A stretch of DNA of 64,000 bases from Sanderia malayensis. Its lineage: Eukaryota > Cnidaria > Scyphozoa > Semaeostomeae > Pelagiidae. The stretch covers positions 5,084,001 to 5,148,000 of the forward strand of contig RQOL01000729.1 of NCBI GenBank assembly GCA_013076295.1. The letters are read 5' to 3'. The stretch's first letter is position 1; every line of letters starts with the position of its first letter. Positions 43,481 to 54,224 of the stretch are shown piece after piece. Below the pieces are notes generated by a model. It had not been told where the DNA came from and made no database searches. It saw only the letters and a list, made by a program, of their open reading frames with translations. Position numbers and translations under genes: made by a program.

Positions 43481-45008
43481 GTAGTTACGAGTTCCAATTG
43501 GCAGCAATTGAAGATGGTGGGATTTATGAAGGGGCTACCCAGATGCGCAGTTTTTTTGAAGGGATTCTACGATCAATAGGTCAAATGAATCAAGCCAAGA
43601 GGCATCAAGATCTCCTTTGGATTGAACATCTTAAATGCGAGCTTGAAAAGCAATTGGATATTGTTCTTGCTATAGAAGCATCCTTGTATGTTTCTGAAGA
43701 GGCTGAAGCAAACGTGTCAATGGATGTGGGGGGCCGTCATTTCTTCCATGGTATTTTAATGCAGCTCTCCAATGAGCTGCATTCTCAGTTGTGTGCGGCT
43801 AATGAAGTGAATGGACAAAGTAACAATTGCTCTCTGGCTACTCCAGATTTTGAGAGAACAGGCGGACGGCCAAGATACAATATCAGTGAAGAATATTTGA
43901 TCAGTCTGCGAGAGACTGGTATGACATGGAGTGGAATAGCAAGGTGTCTAGGAATTAGTGAGAGAACAGTGCTTCGGAGAAAGGATGAATACAACATTGA
44001 TTCTAGTTTTTCATCAATCAGTGATGAAGCCCTTGATGCCGTCATTGATGATATTTTGCGCTGCACACCTGGTGCAGGAGAAGTGTACGTCATTGGCGGT
44101 ATTCGTGGCAGGGGTTTGAAGATTCAGCGTTGGCGGGTTAGGGAGCGTCTTATGATATTAGATCCAATTGGGAGGGCTCTCAGGAAACGTTATGCAATCA
44201 GACATAGAGTGTATGATGTCGGCAGTGCAAATGAGTTGTGGCACATGGACTCAAATCATAAATTAATTGCTTACAGATTTGTCTTTCATGGTTGCATTGA
44301 TGGGTTCAGCAGGATGATTATTTACGCCAAATGCACAACTGACAATAAAGCAGCAACCGTCCTCAATTTTTTCAAAATGCTGTTGAGGTACATGGTCTTC
44401 CTCTTCGTGTACGTGGTGATAGAGGAGTGGAGAATGTAGATGTTGCTAGATTTATGATTGCTAATCACGGAGTTGGAAGAGGGAGCTTCATTGCTGGGCG
44501 TAGCGTACACAACCAGAGAATTGAAAGACTTTGGGCTGAAGTAAATAGGGTGGTATCATACCATTACAGTCAATTGTTTGCATGGATGGAAGACCGAGGC
44601 ATTCTCGATCAAAACAATGAAGTTCATATTTTTGCACTCCATTTCGTTTATCTTCCCAAAATCAATCATTCTTTGGAAGAGTTTGTATCGCAATGGAACT
44701 ACCATGGACTGCGAACATGCAGTAGGCAATCACCTATTGCATTGTGGAGACAAAACATGTGGCAAAATGATTTGCAAGATGTAGATATCAACTGGTGTGG
44801 TGTTGATAGTTCACTTGGAGTTGGTAATCATTCAGTTGAGACTACAAATAACATTGTGGTGCCTGATTCCCAAATTAGTCTTTCCGATGAAAATCTCCGA
44901 GAAATGTGCAGGCTGTGTGACCATGCGAGAAATGATGATGCAGATTTTGGAATTGCCAAATATATGCAAGCTTGTGACTTCATACAGCAATTCAACGAAC
45001 CAAATTGA
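43456..45008 (+). pseudogene. DDE integrase-like transposase with HTH, one frameshift
   Basis: The frame is open from 43456 without an early ATG; CATATCAG before 43481 could be a splice acceptor. Domains in order: a helical N-terminus with Gln/Glu-rich segments, a helix-turn-helix ([36 protein letters not shown]) for DNA binding, and an RNase H-fold integrase core. The catalytic triad is visible: D in [10 protein letters not shown] in [10 protein letters not shown] in [11 protein letters not shown] missing T in the run at 44367-44372 shifts the frame before the second Asp; the copy at 50.5 kb has seven Ts and stays in frame. The tail has a WNYHGLRT motif. It would cut and rejoin the element ends. 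Confidence 0.85.
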
Positions 45009-45574
45009 CAATATTGCTTTTAACCTTGATTTGTTATGCTTGGCGGACAAAATGGGATTAGGATTAGGAAACAATACCCTTGATGTAAAATCTGGCTTCT
45101 AAATGGAAAATATTTTTTATTTACCAAAGCAGCAGACTACCCTTTGCAGAGCAATGGTATGATGGTGAGATATGGAAGGGTTTTTCCTCAGATTTTACTA
45201 TTATGCACAAGCATTCCTTTTCCTTGAAATTTAGATTTCAATATGCTGGTCTATTAACATATTGCACCAGTATATATAGCATATCCTATGCAAAGAGTAG
45301 CCTGCTCAAGTGTGAAACAGAGAAGCAAAATTGGCTATAAACAATTATTTGAGGAAAACTTGTACATTAATAAAAATACAATAATCTTTCAGCTGTGATA
45401 ATCTGACAAGAAAGGACTGACAAGTGTATCAAATTCAGTATCAACCATTTTTCTCTTAACCTGCACTACAAGAGGGTTATAGTTATATAACAACAAAACA
45501 AAAAGATAATTACATAACAAAACTTAATCTTTAACATAACAAGTTTTTGAACAGATTACAGGAAAGTCATTGTT
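45009..45574. other. Convergent 3' UTR spacer
   Basis: This lies between the stops of the tail-to-tail integrase and HECT genes. It is AT-rich, with AATAAAAAT near 45368 that could serve as a polyadenylation signal. It is repeated at 51394-51959. Confidence 0.5.
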
Positions 45575-47711
45575 CTAAACCTTACCAAAGCCAGGTGAGG
45601 ACAAAACATCTTCACAGAAGTTTTCTGAAAAATTTGATCCAATGTATCTTTCATTCAAAGGAAACATTATTTGAAGACCACATGTATTAACGTGAATTCT
45701 TAGCAATGAATCACGACTAAATGTGATCTCCCCGTTCCTTAGTCCCTTTGTTGGCAGATATCTGGAGCCTGAAAGGAACAATAGGACATCTTCAAGTGTC
45801 ACTTTAACATTTCTCTTTGTCACCTCCTCTGGATCATCTTCAGTTGGAATAACAATCACATCCCATGAATTTTGTTTTGATAATTCCACATTTTCAAGCT
45901 CGTCTAAGAGGTTGGCAAAATTATAGAAAATGTCCTCTTCATTCATTTTCTCTTCTGGTGATGCTCCCTCTGTGTATTTTATTTCAAACAGTGAACGAAT
46001 TTTTTCTGCAGTGAGAAGATTAGAATAGTATGTGAGCTCTTTTGTGGCTTCTTCTTTATATTTATTCAATGCATTCAGAACACCAAAGATCTTGAGACCA
46101 GACATAAATTGCTGAATTTCTTCAAGCTGCTTGGTAATTATATTATGTTTGCAAATTTTTTGCACAATCATATCTCTTTCTTGAATGCCAATAACTGGTT
46201 TATTATATCCAGCATCAATTCTAATGTCATCAAGCACATCAGACATCATGTTTATGCTTTCTGTTGAATTACATTCAACGAGTTTCAGAACAGTTTTTCT
46301 GATTTCAAAGTCTGGAATGTCCTGCGGATCATACACAGTATTCTCCTGGTCAATGATGTACCCAACAAGAGATTTAGAAAGGTTGTGTGGTCCAGCACAT
46401 TTGTGGAGTAATGCAAGTGCAATAATCCTTCCAGGCCTCATATTCTCTCCTATCAAGCCTTATAGCATCCCTCAGAAAAACATGAGAATTCTCAACTCCA
46501 CTCAGAATTGGGGCTTCTTTGAGGAGAATTGTAAAAAATTCTCTGGTTGGTCCACCATAATCTGACCCCATCTCACCCACAAAGTGGACATTTAACTTTT
46601 TCAGTTTTTCCTCTTCAAATAACAGAATTTTGCTGACACTATCATCCCAAATTCTCCTTCTTCTAACAATCGCAGTCAGTGAGTCATTTTCATCAATGCT
46701 AGAAAAGAGTGGTTTTGCCAACTCTTCTAATTCATCTGACAATGAAGCAAATATTTTCTTATCATTCTGTGAGGAACTGTTAGCAAATTCAGTAAGAAAT
46801 GGTTTTGAACTTGGCACTGAATAAGTGTCTGGAGAAAAAACAGGGAAATCATCATTACTTTCCTCATCAACATCACAAGCATCAACAAAATACTTCTTGT
46901 GTGGAGGAGCTTCACCCAGATCAAGCAAAACAGTGTCAGGCCTCAAATACAAGGTCTTGTTCTTAAAAATTCTATGAACCAAGAATCCATCAAATGCCTG
47001 ACCTGCTGCTAATGTAGGCTTTACAATTTTCGAATTGATAGATGTGCAGAGAGTAATACCAATGTTATCTGGCAAAAGTAAGCCAAACATTTCACGAATC
47101 TTCTGATTTATCTCCGATGGTGTCCATTCTTTCCTGAATTCTGCTCCAATCAAAAAATATCCCTTTTCAATCAATTCCACTTTTGGAGTTTGTTTTGGAA
47201 CAATGTCCATTGTTGGGTTGGAAAGTAGTAACATATCAACAGTGAAAGGGCCTTTATTTTTTGCAGATTGAGCTCTGCTTCCTTTTGAAGGTCTTGAAAA
47301 TGAGTAACCAAGTGTCCTTGGATTGCTTCTTGCAAAGGTTGTGGTGTGTGAAGAATATTGGGCTGCTTGTTGGGGCCTGAAGCTGGGCCTTGACACAGTT
47401 GTTCTGCAGATGTTTGGCCCGCTGCTTGTCAGCCGCAGTTGCCCACTTGTAGACTGGCGAGCAGACCTGTGCACATTGCTGCTGTTGCCAGCAAAAATTC
47501 TCTGTACTTCACTTTCTACCACTGATTCGTCCAGGCTCGTACTTGTTGTGTTTGGCAATGCAAAAGTTTGGCTGGGCCTAGCTGCTCCATGCGTGGCTGT
47601 CTGGGCAGATGAACTATTACTTCTTACTGCAAGGACAGACGAAAGATCAAGAACATTGTCCAGAATCGTTGAAACAAGCTGATTAACAGGCTGTTCACCT
47701 TCTGCCGCCAT
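45575..47711 (-). pseudogene. HECT-domain E3 ubiquitin-ligase-like protein, one frameshift
   Basis: The first ATG is at 47711 (the frame opens a little upstream). The N-terminus is Ser/Thr/Arg-rich and disordered (to about residue 150). A folded segment follows (FLIGAEFRKEWTPSEINQKIREMFG, KIVKPTLAAGQAFDGF), an acidic linker, and a HECT domain: FVGEMGSDYGGPTREFF (N-lobe), IIALALLHKC, LEDVLLFLSGSRYLP and the C-lobe LRIHVNTCGLQIMFPL, whose NTC cysteine (near 45685) would carry ubiquitin. A 2-base deletion near 46433 breaks the frame between YEA and GRIIALAL; the 52.8 kb copy has the two bases. Its role in transposition is unknown; ubiquitination of host factors or of the transposase is speculation. 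Confidence 0.85.
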
Positions 47712-47774
47712 GATTTCTTTCAGCACATGTGCATGCAGGCAAATTCGAAATGATCTACTCAGACCTCCAGCTCC

Positions 47775-48152
47775 AAAGTAGAATTTTGAGATTTGTAAGT
47801 AGAATTTTGCATTTTGTAATTAGAATTTTGAAATTTGTAAGTAGAATTTGAATTTTGTAAGTAGAATTTTGAATTTTGTAATTAGAATTTTGAAATTTGT
47901 AAGTAGAATTTTGAAATTTGTAAGTAGAATTTTGTAGTACTCAACGAGCATTTTGTACTTGGAAAGCCATATAAAAAGACACTATATTTTTTAGATAGTA
48001 TGTTGAAGGATTCTAGCAGTATGTTCAAGGATTCTAATAGTATGTTAAATGATTCTAATAGTATGTTAAATGATTCTAATAGTATGTTAAACAATTCTAC
48101 TTCCTATTCAAGAATTCTAATCTTTTGTCATGAACGGCGTTCCATACAATTG
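47775..48152 (-). repeat. Right TIR of the integrase/HECT element
   Basis: This is the mirror of the left TIR: about seven 20-21-bp units (AGAATTTTGAAATTTGTAAGT), the core ACTCAACGAGCATTTTGTAC, five 21-bp units (ATTCTAATAGTATGTTAAATG), and the outer CTATTCAAGAATTCTAATC and GAACGGCGTTCC. Unit numbers differ from the left arm, as expected for slippage in tandem repeats. Confidence 0.9.
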
Positions 48153-48439
48153 TCTCCTGTAATTTTGCAGAGGTCTCTCAAACAATTAGCAAGGCTTTAC
48201 AAAGATAATTCAGGTCGTAAAACACTTTGAAAGGCGCCCAGTTATCCTTTGTGGTGAAAACAAAATTACGCGTCTTCTCCAAAAGTACCTGCTGTTCAAC
48301 CCGAGGGCTAATTTGCATGATAACGAAAAACGCGTGACTTTTCACGTGAAGGCACGAAAGAGCCAATCATATTGCAGCAAAAGGCGAAACGCGTCACGTG
48401 AAGAGCGAACGCTTTCTTCGAAATTGGAGTTCGTGACGC

Positions 48440-48754
48440 GAATTTGGAAGTTTCGCCAGCGTAAACCGTCGTTTTTTCGTGATAGCACAATTAGTAGGAT
48501 AATTAATGGAATAACTCAAAAATTCTTTTAAAATAGGCTTCCAAAAATAGATAACTTTTGCCTACTCCAGAAACGAAGCCTTTCCATGCAAGTCTCAACC
48601 TTGTGCGCCCCCATTGAAAAAAGCCTTATTGATCACCGATTCGCCATTTCGTCCCATTGTTTTTGAGCGTTCGACCTATTGTTTCGGGTGGAATCTATTG
48701 TTTTTGGCAGGGAAAATGCGTTATCACGTGACTCCGTAGAATATATATATTAGA
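48440..48754 (-). mobile_element. Helitron 5'-terminal segment
   Basis: On the minus strand it starts TCTAATATATATATTCTACG at 48754. It continues with GTCACGTGATAACGC, AACAATAGATTCCACCC, GGTCGAACGCTC, AACAATGGGACG and AAGGCTTTTTTCAATGGGG. The order matches the 5' end at 56207. It is colinear with 16575-16863 (same orientation), including TTAATGGAATAA and GATAGCACAATTAG. Confidence 0.65.
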
Positions 48755-50261
48755 AGTCTTATACGCTGGAAAAATGAATCAAAACCTTAACAGAAACACT
48801 ACAGATTTATTTTAAAGATGTAACTTGAAAGATCGCAATGATATAATACGATCTGGAAAACCAACTTACCATTGCCAGTGACCCACTCATGAACAGAAAA
48901 GACGAAAGGAAGGACGCACTGCCAGCATGTTCTTTGTTCAGCCCAATCCAACTCAATCAGAAAATTACGTCAAAACGAGACTGCATAACAATAAAATTTG
49001 TTGTATGATTTTGATTTATGCTGTCTTTCCTCAACGTAGCAATTTTTCATATTGGTGGTTGTGCTGTCCCAATATTCGTTTCCAAAATCTTGGATCGCAA
49101 CGGAACTTGATGCTAAAATAAGACAAAATAAAGCTGACAAAAACATTCATTTTGCCGTAGCTGAGGGGTAAGTAGAGTTTTAGTTTCACCCCATTCAAGT
49201 TGACATTTAAACTACAAATTTCTTAGGCCAATTGTATAATCGGTTTTGTCTGTAACTGTAATGTCATACTATAAAGTCATGTCATACTGATCAATATTAA
49301 TTTCTTTATTTCTTTTCATATTGACATACATTAAATCAACATCAAGGGAAAATTAAACTCGACAGATTCTCTCTTTATTTAAGATTATTTCTGAACTTAA
49401 GATGTCATGGTCTCTGTAACCTCTATTTTCAGGCAGGTTCATAAGTTTCCCTACCTTCCTATTGTATCCTATTGTTTACCAAGTGCTGATTGCTATCCTA
49501 TAATAACAACGCCTGTAAACAGCACATGCTGTAAGGCAACCTTTTTCAAATTCCTCATTTATATTTATTCATCCACGCTAAATGGACCCTCTTAATCATG
49601 TGAAAGAAAGGAAACTATTGTTGCTTAAGTCACACTCAATTTTTGCTATGAGGGCTTTTAATATATTCTTAGTACTACGTTACAAGACAGTCAAGAAAGT
49701 CCCAATTGTTATTCCAGTTAAGCAAAGTCACTAATTATGAAAAAGCCATTTTTCACTATCAACTTATTCAGCTCCCAAGGGCTAGCTTATCCAAATCCAA
49801 TTATTTTTACCCTCGATAGTAAAAAACCAACATGTTAAATAGAATATAACTTGTCTCTTTCACTTTGTAGATCTACTGATGTACATCATTGTACAAATGC
49901 AAGTATTCGAGACTTCATACCTATTGATTTGTCAAAATCCAATGCATCAGTATCATCTTATCATGGAAACAAAACCACACCTCTGTAAGTCAACATTAAT
50001 TTAAATTCTGGATGCTCATCATAGATGGTCCTTTACTGGTAATATTAGGTTGACAAAGTACCACAGCCAAGTGTCAATGCATGCACTCAGCTAATAGCAG
50101 ACTAATTGTTGTTCTCCCTAAAACAAAACAAACTTTGATGTTGCATCTTATCTACTGTACCATCAGTACGAGGCTTACCTGATGAAAACGACGATTTTCA
50201 AATGAAAACGAGGCTGATTGCAAAAACTAATTTCCATGCATGTTAAACACTACAATCGTGA
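48755..50261. other. Non-coding spacer
   Basis: No family resemblance was found in the short ORFs. Several GT/AG-like signals occur, but no coding exon is supported. It may be host DNA between element clusters. Confidence 0.45.
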
Positions 50262-50423
50262 CAATAGATAGACAGGGGAGCCAGGGCGAGCCAAAACAAT
50301 GTACGTGGGGTGGAAATGGGCATGAGCGTTAGCGAATACAGCACACAAAGTGCGCCAACCACACTAAACATTTTTACCTTAACGGGCTCCCGGAAGCGAG
50401 CATATGTGAGCGCCCCCGGCTAG
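50262..50423 (+). mobile_element. Helitron 3'-terminal segment ending CTAG
   Basis: The stretch has AATAGATAGACAGG, the tail block GGGCATGAGCGTTAGCG, ACAAAGTGCGCCAACC, and CGGGCTCCCGG followed by GCGCCCCCGGCTAG. Helitrons end in CTRR after a GC-rich hairpin; CTAG at 50420-50423 fits. The next base begins the TC of the following Helitron. Confidence 0.7.
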
Positions 50424-50472
50424 TCTATATATACTATTCTACGTCGACACGCCATTGTCTCTGGAACAATCG

Positions 50473-51393
50473 ATGTTCAACCGAACAATGGGATCAAAGG
50501 AATTTCGCTGTATCCATAAAGGCTTTTTTCTGGGGGTCAATAGGAGTCCAATTGGGAGGGCTCTCAGGAAACGTTATGCAATCAGACGTAGAGTGTATGA
50601 TGTCGGCAGTGCAAATGAGTTGTGGCACACGGACTCAAATCATAAATTAATTGCTTACAGATTTGTCTTTCATGGTTGCATTGACGGGTTCAGCAGGATG
50701 ATTATTTACGCCAAATGCACAACTGACAATAAAGCAGCAACCGTCCTCAATTTTTTTCAAAATGCTGTTGAGGTACATGGTCTTCCTCTTCGTGTACGTG
50801 GTGATAGAGGAGTGGAGAATGTAGATGTTGCTAGATTTATGATTGCTAATCGCGGAGTTGGAAGAGGGAGCTTCATTGCTGGGCGTAGCGTACACAACCA
50901 GAGAATTGAAAGACTTTGGGCTGAAGTAAATAGGGTGGTATCATACCATTACAGTCAATTGTTTGCATGGATGGAAGACCGAGGCATTCTCGATCAAAAC
51001 AATGAAGTTCATATTTTTGCACTCCATTTCGTTTATCTTCCCAAAATCAATCATTCTTTGGAAGAGTTTGTATCGCAATGGAACTACCATGGACTGCGAA
51101 CATGCAGTAGGCAATCACCTATTGCATTGTGGAGACAAAACATGTGGCAAAATGATTTGCAAGATGTAGATATCAACTGGTGTGGTGTTGATAGTTCACT
51201 TGGAGTTGGTAATCATTCAGTTGAGACTACAAATAACATTGTGGTGCCTGATTCCCAAATTAGTCTTTCCGATGAAAATCTCCGAGAAATGTGCAGGCTG
51301 TGTGACCATGCGAGAAATGATGATGCAGATTTTGGAATTGCCAAATATATGCAAGCTTGTGACTTCATACAGCAATTCAACGAACCAAATTGA
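50473..51393 (+). pseudogene. Integrase-core fragment fused to Helitron sequence
   Basis: The frame opens in Helitron 5' sequence ([13 protein letters not shown]) and passes at 50547 into the duplicated integrase gene, then stays open to 51393. It keeps the whole DDE core ([28 protein letters not shown]) without the frameshift seen at 44.37 kb. The helix-turn-helix of the parent gene is absent. The fusion is probably accidental, but the ORF is uninterrupted (about 307 codons from the first ATG). Confidence 0.75.
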
Positions 51394-52880
51394 CAATATT
51401 GCTTTTAACCTTGATTTGTTATGCTTGGCGGACAAAATGGGATTAGGATTAGGAAACAATACCCTTGATGTAAAATCTGGCTTCTAAATGGAAAATATTT
51501 TTTATTTACCAAAGCAGCAGACTACCCTTTGCAGAGCAATGGTATGATGGTGAGATATGGAAGGGTTTTTCCTCAGATTTTACTATTATGCACAAGCATT
51601 CCTTTTCCTTGAAATTTAGATTTCAATATGCTGGTCTATTAACATATTGCACCAGTATATATAGCATATCCTATGCAAAGAGTAGCCTGCTCAAGTGTGA
51701 AACAGAGAAGCAAAATTGGCTATAAACAATTATTTGAGGAAAACTTGTACATTAATAAAAATACAATAATCTTTCAGCTGTTATAATCTGACAAGAAAGG
51801 ACTGACAAGTGTATCAAATTCAGTATCAACCATTTTTCTCTTAACCTGCACTACAAGAGGGTTATAGTTATATAACAACAAAACAAAAAGATAATTACAT
51901 AACAAAACTTAATCTTTTACATAACAAGTTTTTGAACAGATTACAGGAAAGTCATTGTTCTAAACCTTACCAAAGCCAGGTGAGGACAAAACATCTTCAC
52001 AGAAGTTTTCTGAAAAATTTGATCCAATGTATCTTTCATTCAAAGGAAACATTATTTGAAGACCACATGTATTAACGTGAATTCTTAGCAATGAATCACG
52101 ACTAAATGTGATCTCCCCTTTCCTTAGTCCCTTTGTTGGCAGATATCTGGAGCCTGAAAGGAACAATAGGACATCTTCAAGTGTCACTTTAACATTTCTC
52201 TTTGTCACCTCCTCTGGATCATCTTCAGTTGGAATAACAATCACATCCCATGAATTTTGTTTTGATAATTCCACATTTTCAAGCTCGTCTAAGAGGTTGG
52301 CAAAATTATAGAAAATGTCCTCTTCATTCATTTTCTCTTCTGGTGATGCTCCCTCTGTGGATTTTATTTCAAACAGTGAACGAATTTTTTCTGCAGTGAG
52401 AAGATTAGAATAGTATGTGAGCTCTTTTGTGGCTTCTTCTTTATATTTATTCAATGCATTCAGAACACCAAAGATCTTGAGACCAGACATAAATTGCTGA
52501 ATTTCTTCAAGCTGCTTGGTAATTATATTATGTCTGCAAATTTTTTGCACAATCATATCTTTTTCTTGAATGCCAATAACTGGTTTATTATATCCAGCAT
52601 CAATTCTAATGTCATCAAGCACATCAGACATCATGTTTATGCTTTCTGTTGAATTACATTTAACGAGTTTCAGAACAGTTTTTCTGATTTCAAAGTCTGG
52701 AATGTCCTGCGGATCATACACAGTATTCTCCTGGTCAATGATGTACCCAACAAGAGATTTAGAAAGGTTGTGTGGTCCAGCACATTTGTGGAGTAATGCA
52801 AGTGCAATAATCCTTCCATAGGCCTCATATTCTCTCCTATCAAGCCTTATAGCATCCCTGAGAAAAACATGAGAATTCTC
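50547..52880. repeat. Duplicate of the integrase/HECT element interior
   Basis: The 2334 bases correspond, almost base for base, to 44163-46493, starting inside the integrase gene and ending inside the HECT gene. Neither TIR is included. Direct repeats of 26 bp (50519-50544 and 52884-52909, containing GGCTTTTTTCTGGGGG) flank it. The equivalent empty site exists in Helitron B at about 56326-56351. Confidence 0.92.
51960..52880 (-). pseudogene. HECT C-terminal fragment in the duplicate
   Basis: The minus-strand frame is open from the left border of the N-lobe (RREYEAYGRIIALALLHKC) to the stop at 51960. It includes LEDVLLFLSGSRYLP and the catalytic NTCGLQIMFPL. The two bases missing in the 46.43 kb copy are present, so the frame is continuous. 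The N-terminal half of the gene and its start are absent. Confidence 0.82.
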
Positions 52881-54224
52881 GAGAAGGCTTTTTTCTGGGG
52901 GTCAATAGGGGTGCAAATTGGTACAGAAATGATTGCTGCATTGTGCTGATGAAAGTAAAGTATGTGGCTAATTTCTACTCCAAACGGTTCAGGAGTTATG
53001 GCCCATTTTGTGTTCCGACTTTCTAGAAAGTTCCGAGGACAGAGTTAATGAGATGCAAAACAAGCAGGGAGAAGCACGTGTTTTTTAGTTGAACGGGCGG
53101 CAAGTTCCTCGGGTTTAAAAGTGAATACATGCCGGAAATCAATTGTAAAAACGTGTCAATTGTTGTCAAGACCTGTGGAGACAATTGGTGGACAATTATT
53201 TCAAGGTATTTCCTTTATTTAATTGTTTTTGGCTGAAAATAGCACCAGTTTTGTTTTGTTTCACCTCAGGTTTTTTGTGTTGAAGGAAGGGCCTCACCAA
53301 AATACGAAGACAATTTTGATTTTCTTGGGTTGTTCTCGGCCGATTTTGTCCATTTAAACTTTCGATAACTGTTTATTTACACGAGAACTAAAGTTATCTA
53401 GGGTTGTTTTTTTTGTTTTGTCGATTTTCCTCTGTTTTTGGACAGTTTTAGCAGAGTTTGGGTTTTGCTGGAAAACACGAAATTTTCACGCAACACACGT
53501 GTGTTTTGCATTTGCGATAATTAACTTTTAACCTGCCAAAACTTTGTTTTTTTCGCCCAAATACTTTCGATAAATGTTCTACAGGCTATTGGCTTCATAT
53601 TGATATTTTCGTGGGTTCTGTAGGATAAAAATTGACCACGTTAATTTAATTTGAAAGTTGGTGAATCCTGTTTTAAATGCTATTTTTGCACGGGTTTGAT
53701 TTCACGGCCAATTTTGGTCAAGAAAATCAAGTCTTGAACTCCAAAAATACCCAACTAAATTTGCGAAAAGCATTTCAAATGCACCAAGTACTTTCGATAG
53801 TTATTCGCCAATGTATCAGCTTCATGTTGGTGTAATTTGAGTTCAAATGGACAAATTTTGACCAAGTTAGGGGAATTTTTGTGTTCTTAAAGTTGGCTGA
53901 TGAATAAATTTTTTCACGGCTTTTGTATTGGGCTGAACTAAATACTCCCTTAAAATTCAAAACAACACTGTTAAGAAATGTGAATATATATGTCGGATTC
54001 GCTGTTTTCTTAGCTACAGTTTGATGTATTTTTTATTAGAGATTGAGTTTAAATTTTCCAGGATTGATTAATTTTTTGAAGGCAAATTTTTTTATTCAAA
54101 CTTCACACTGAAGCTATCAACTTTCGGAACCAGCTTTCAGGGGGGCGGTGTGGGCGCGGGGCAGTTGCTTGCCAGGGGGGAGATTGGGCCTCCCACCTTT
54201 ACTTTCTTTAGAAATGTTGCGTCG

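Larger units (their letters stand above)
43164..48152. mobile_element. DNA transposon with integrase-like transposase and HECT ligase genes
   Basis: Long terminal inverted repeats start CAATTGTATGGAACGCCG at 43164 and end with its complement at 48152. They enclose an integrase-like gene on the plus strand and a HECT gene on the minus strand, arranged tail to tail. A 3-bp TCT flanks each end (43161-43163 and 48153-48155), a possible target duplication; alternative ends at TGTA/TACA cannot be excluded. The element is complete at both ends, but each gene has one small frameshift. Superfamily is unassigned here; IS3EU- or Ginger-like groups of eukaryotic integrase-related transposons should be compared. 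Confidence 0.85.
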
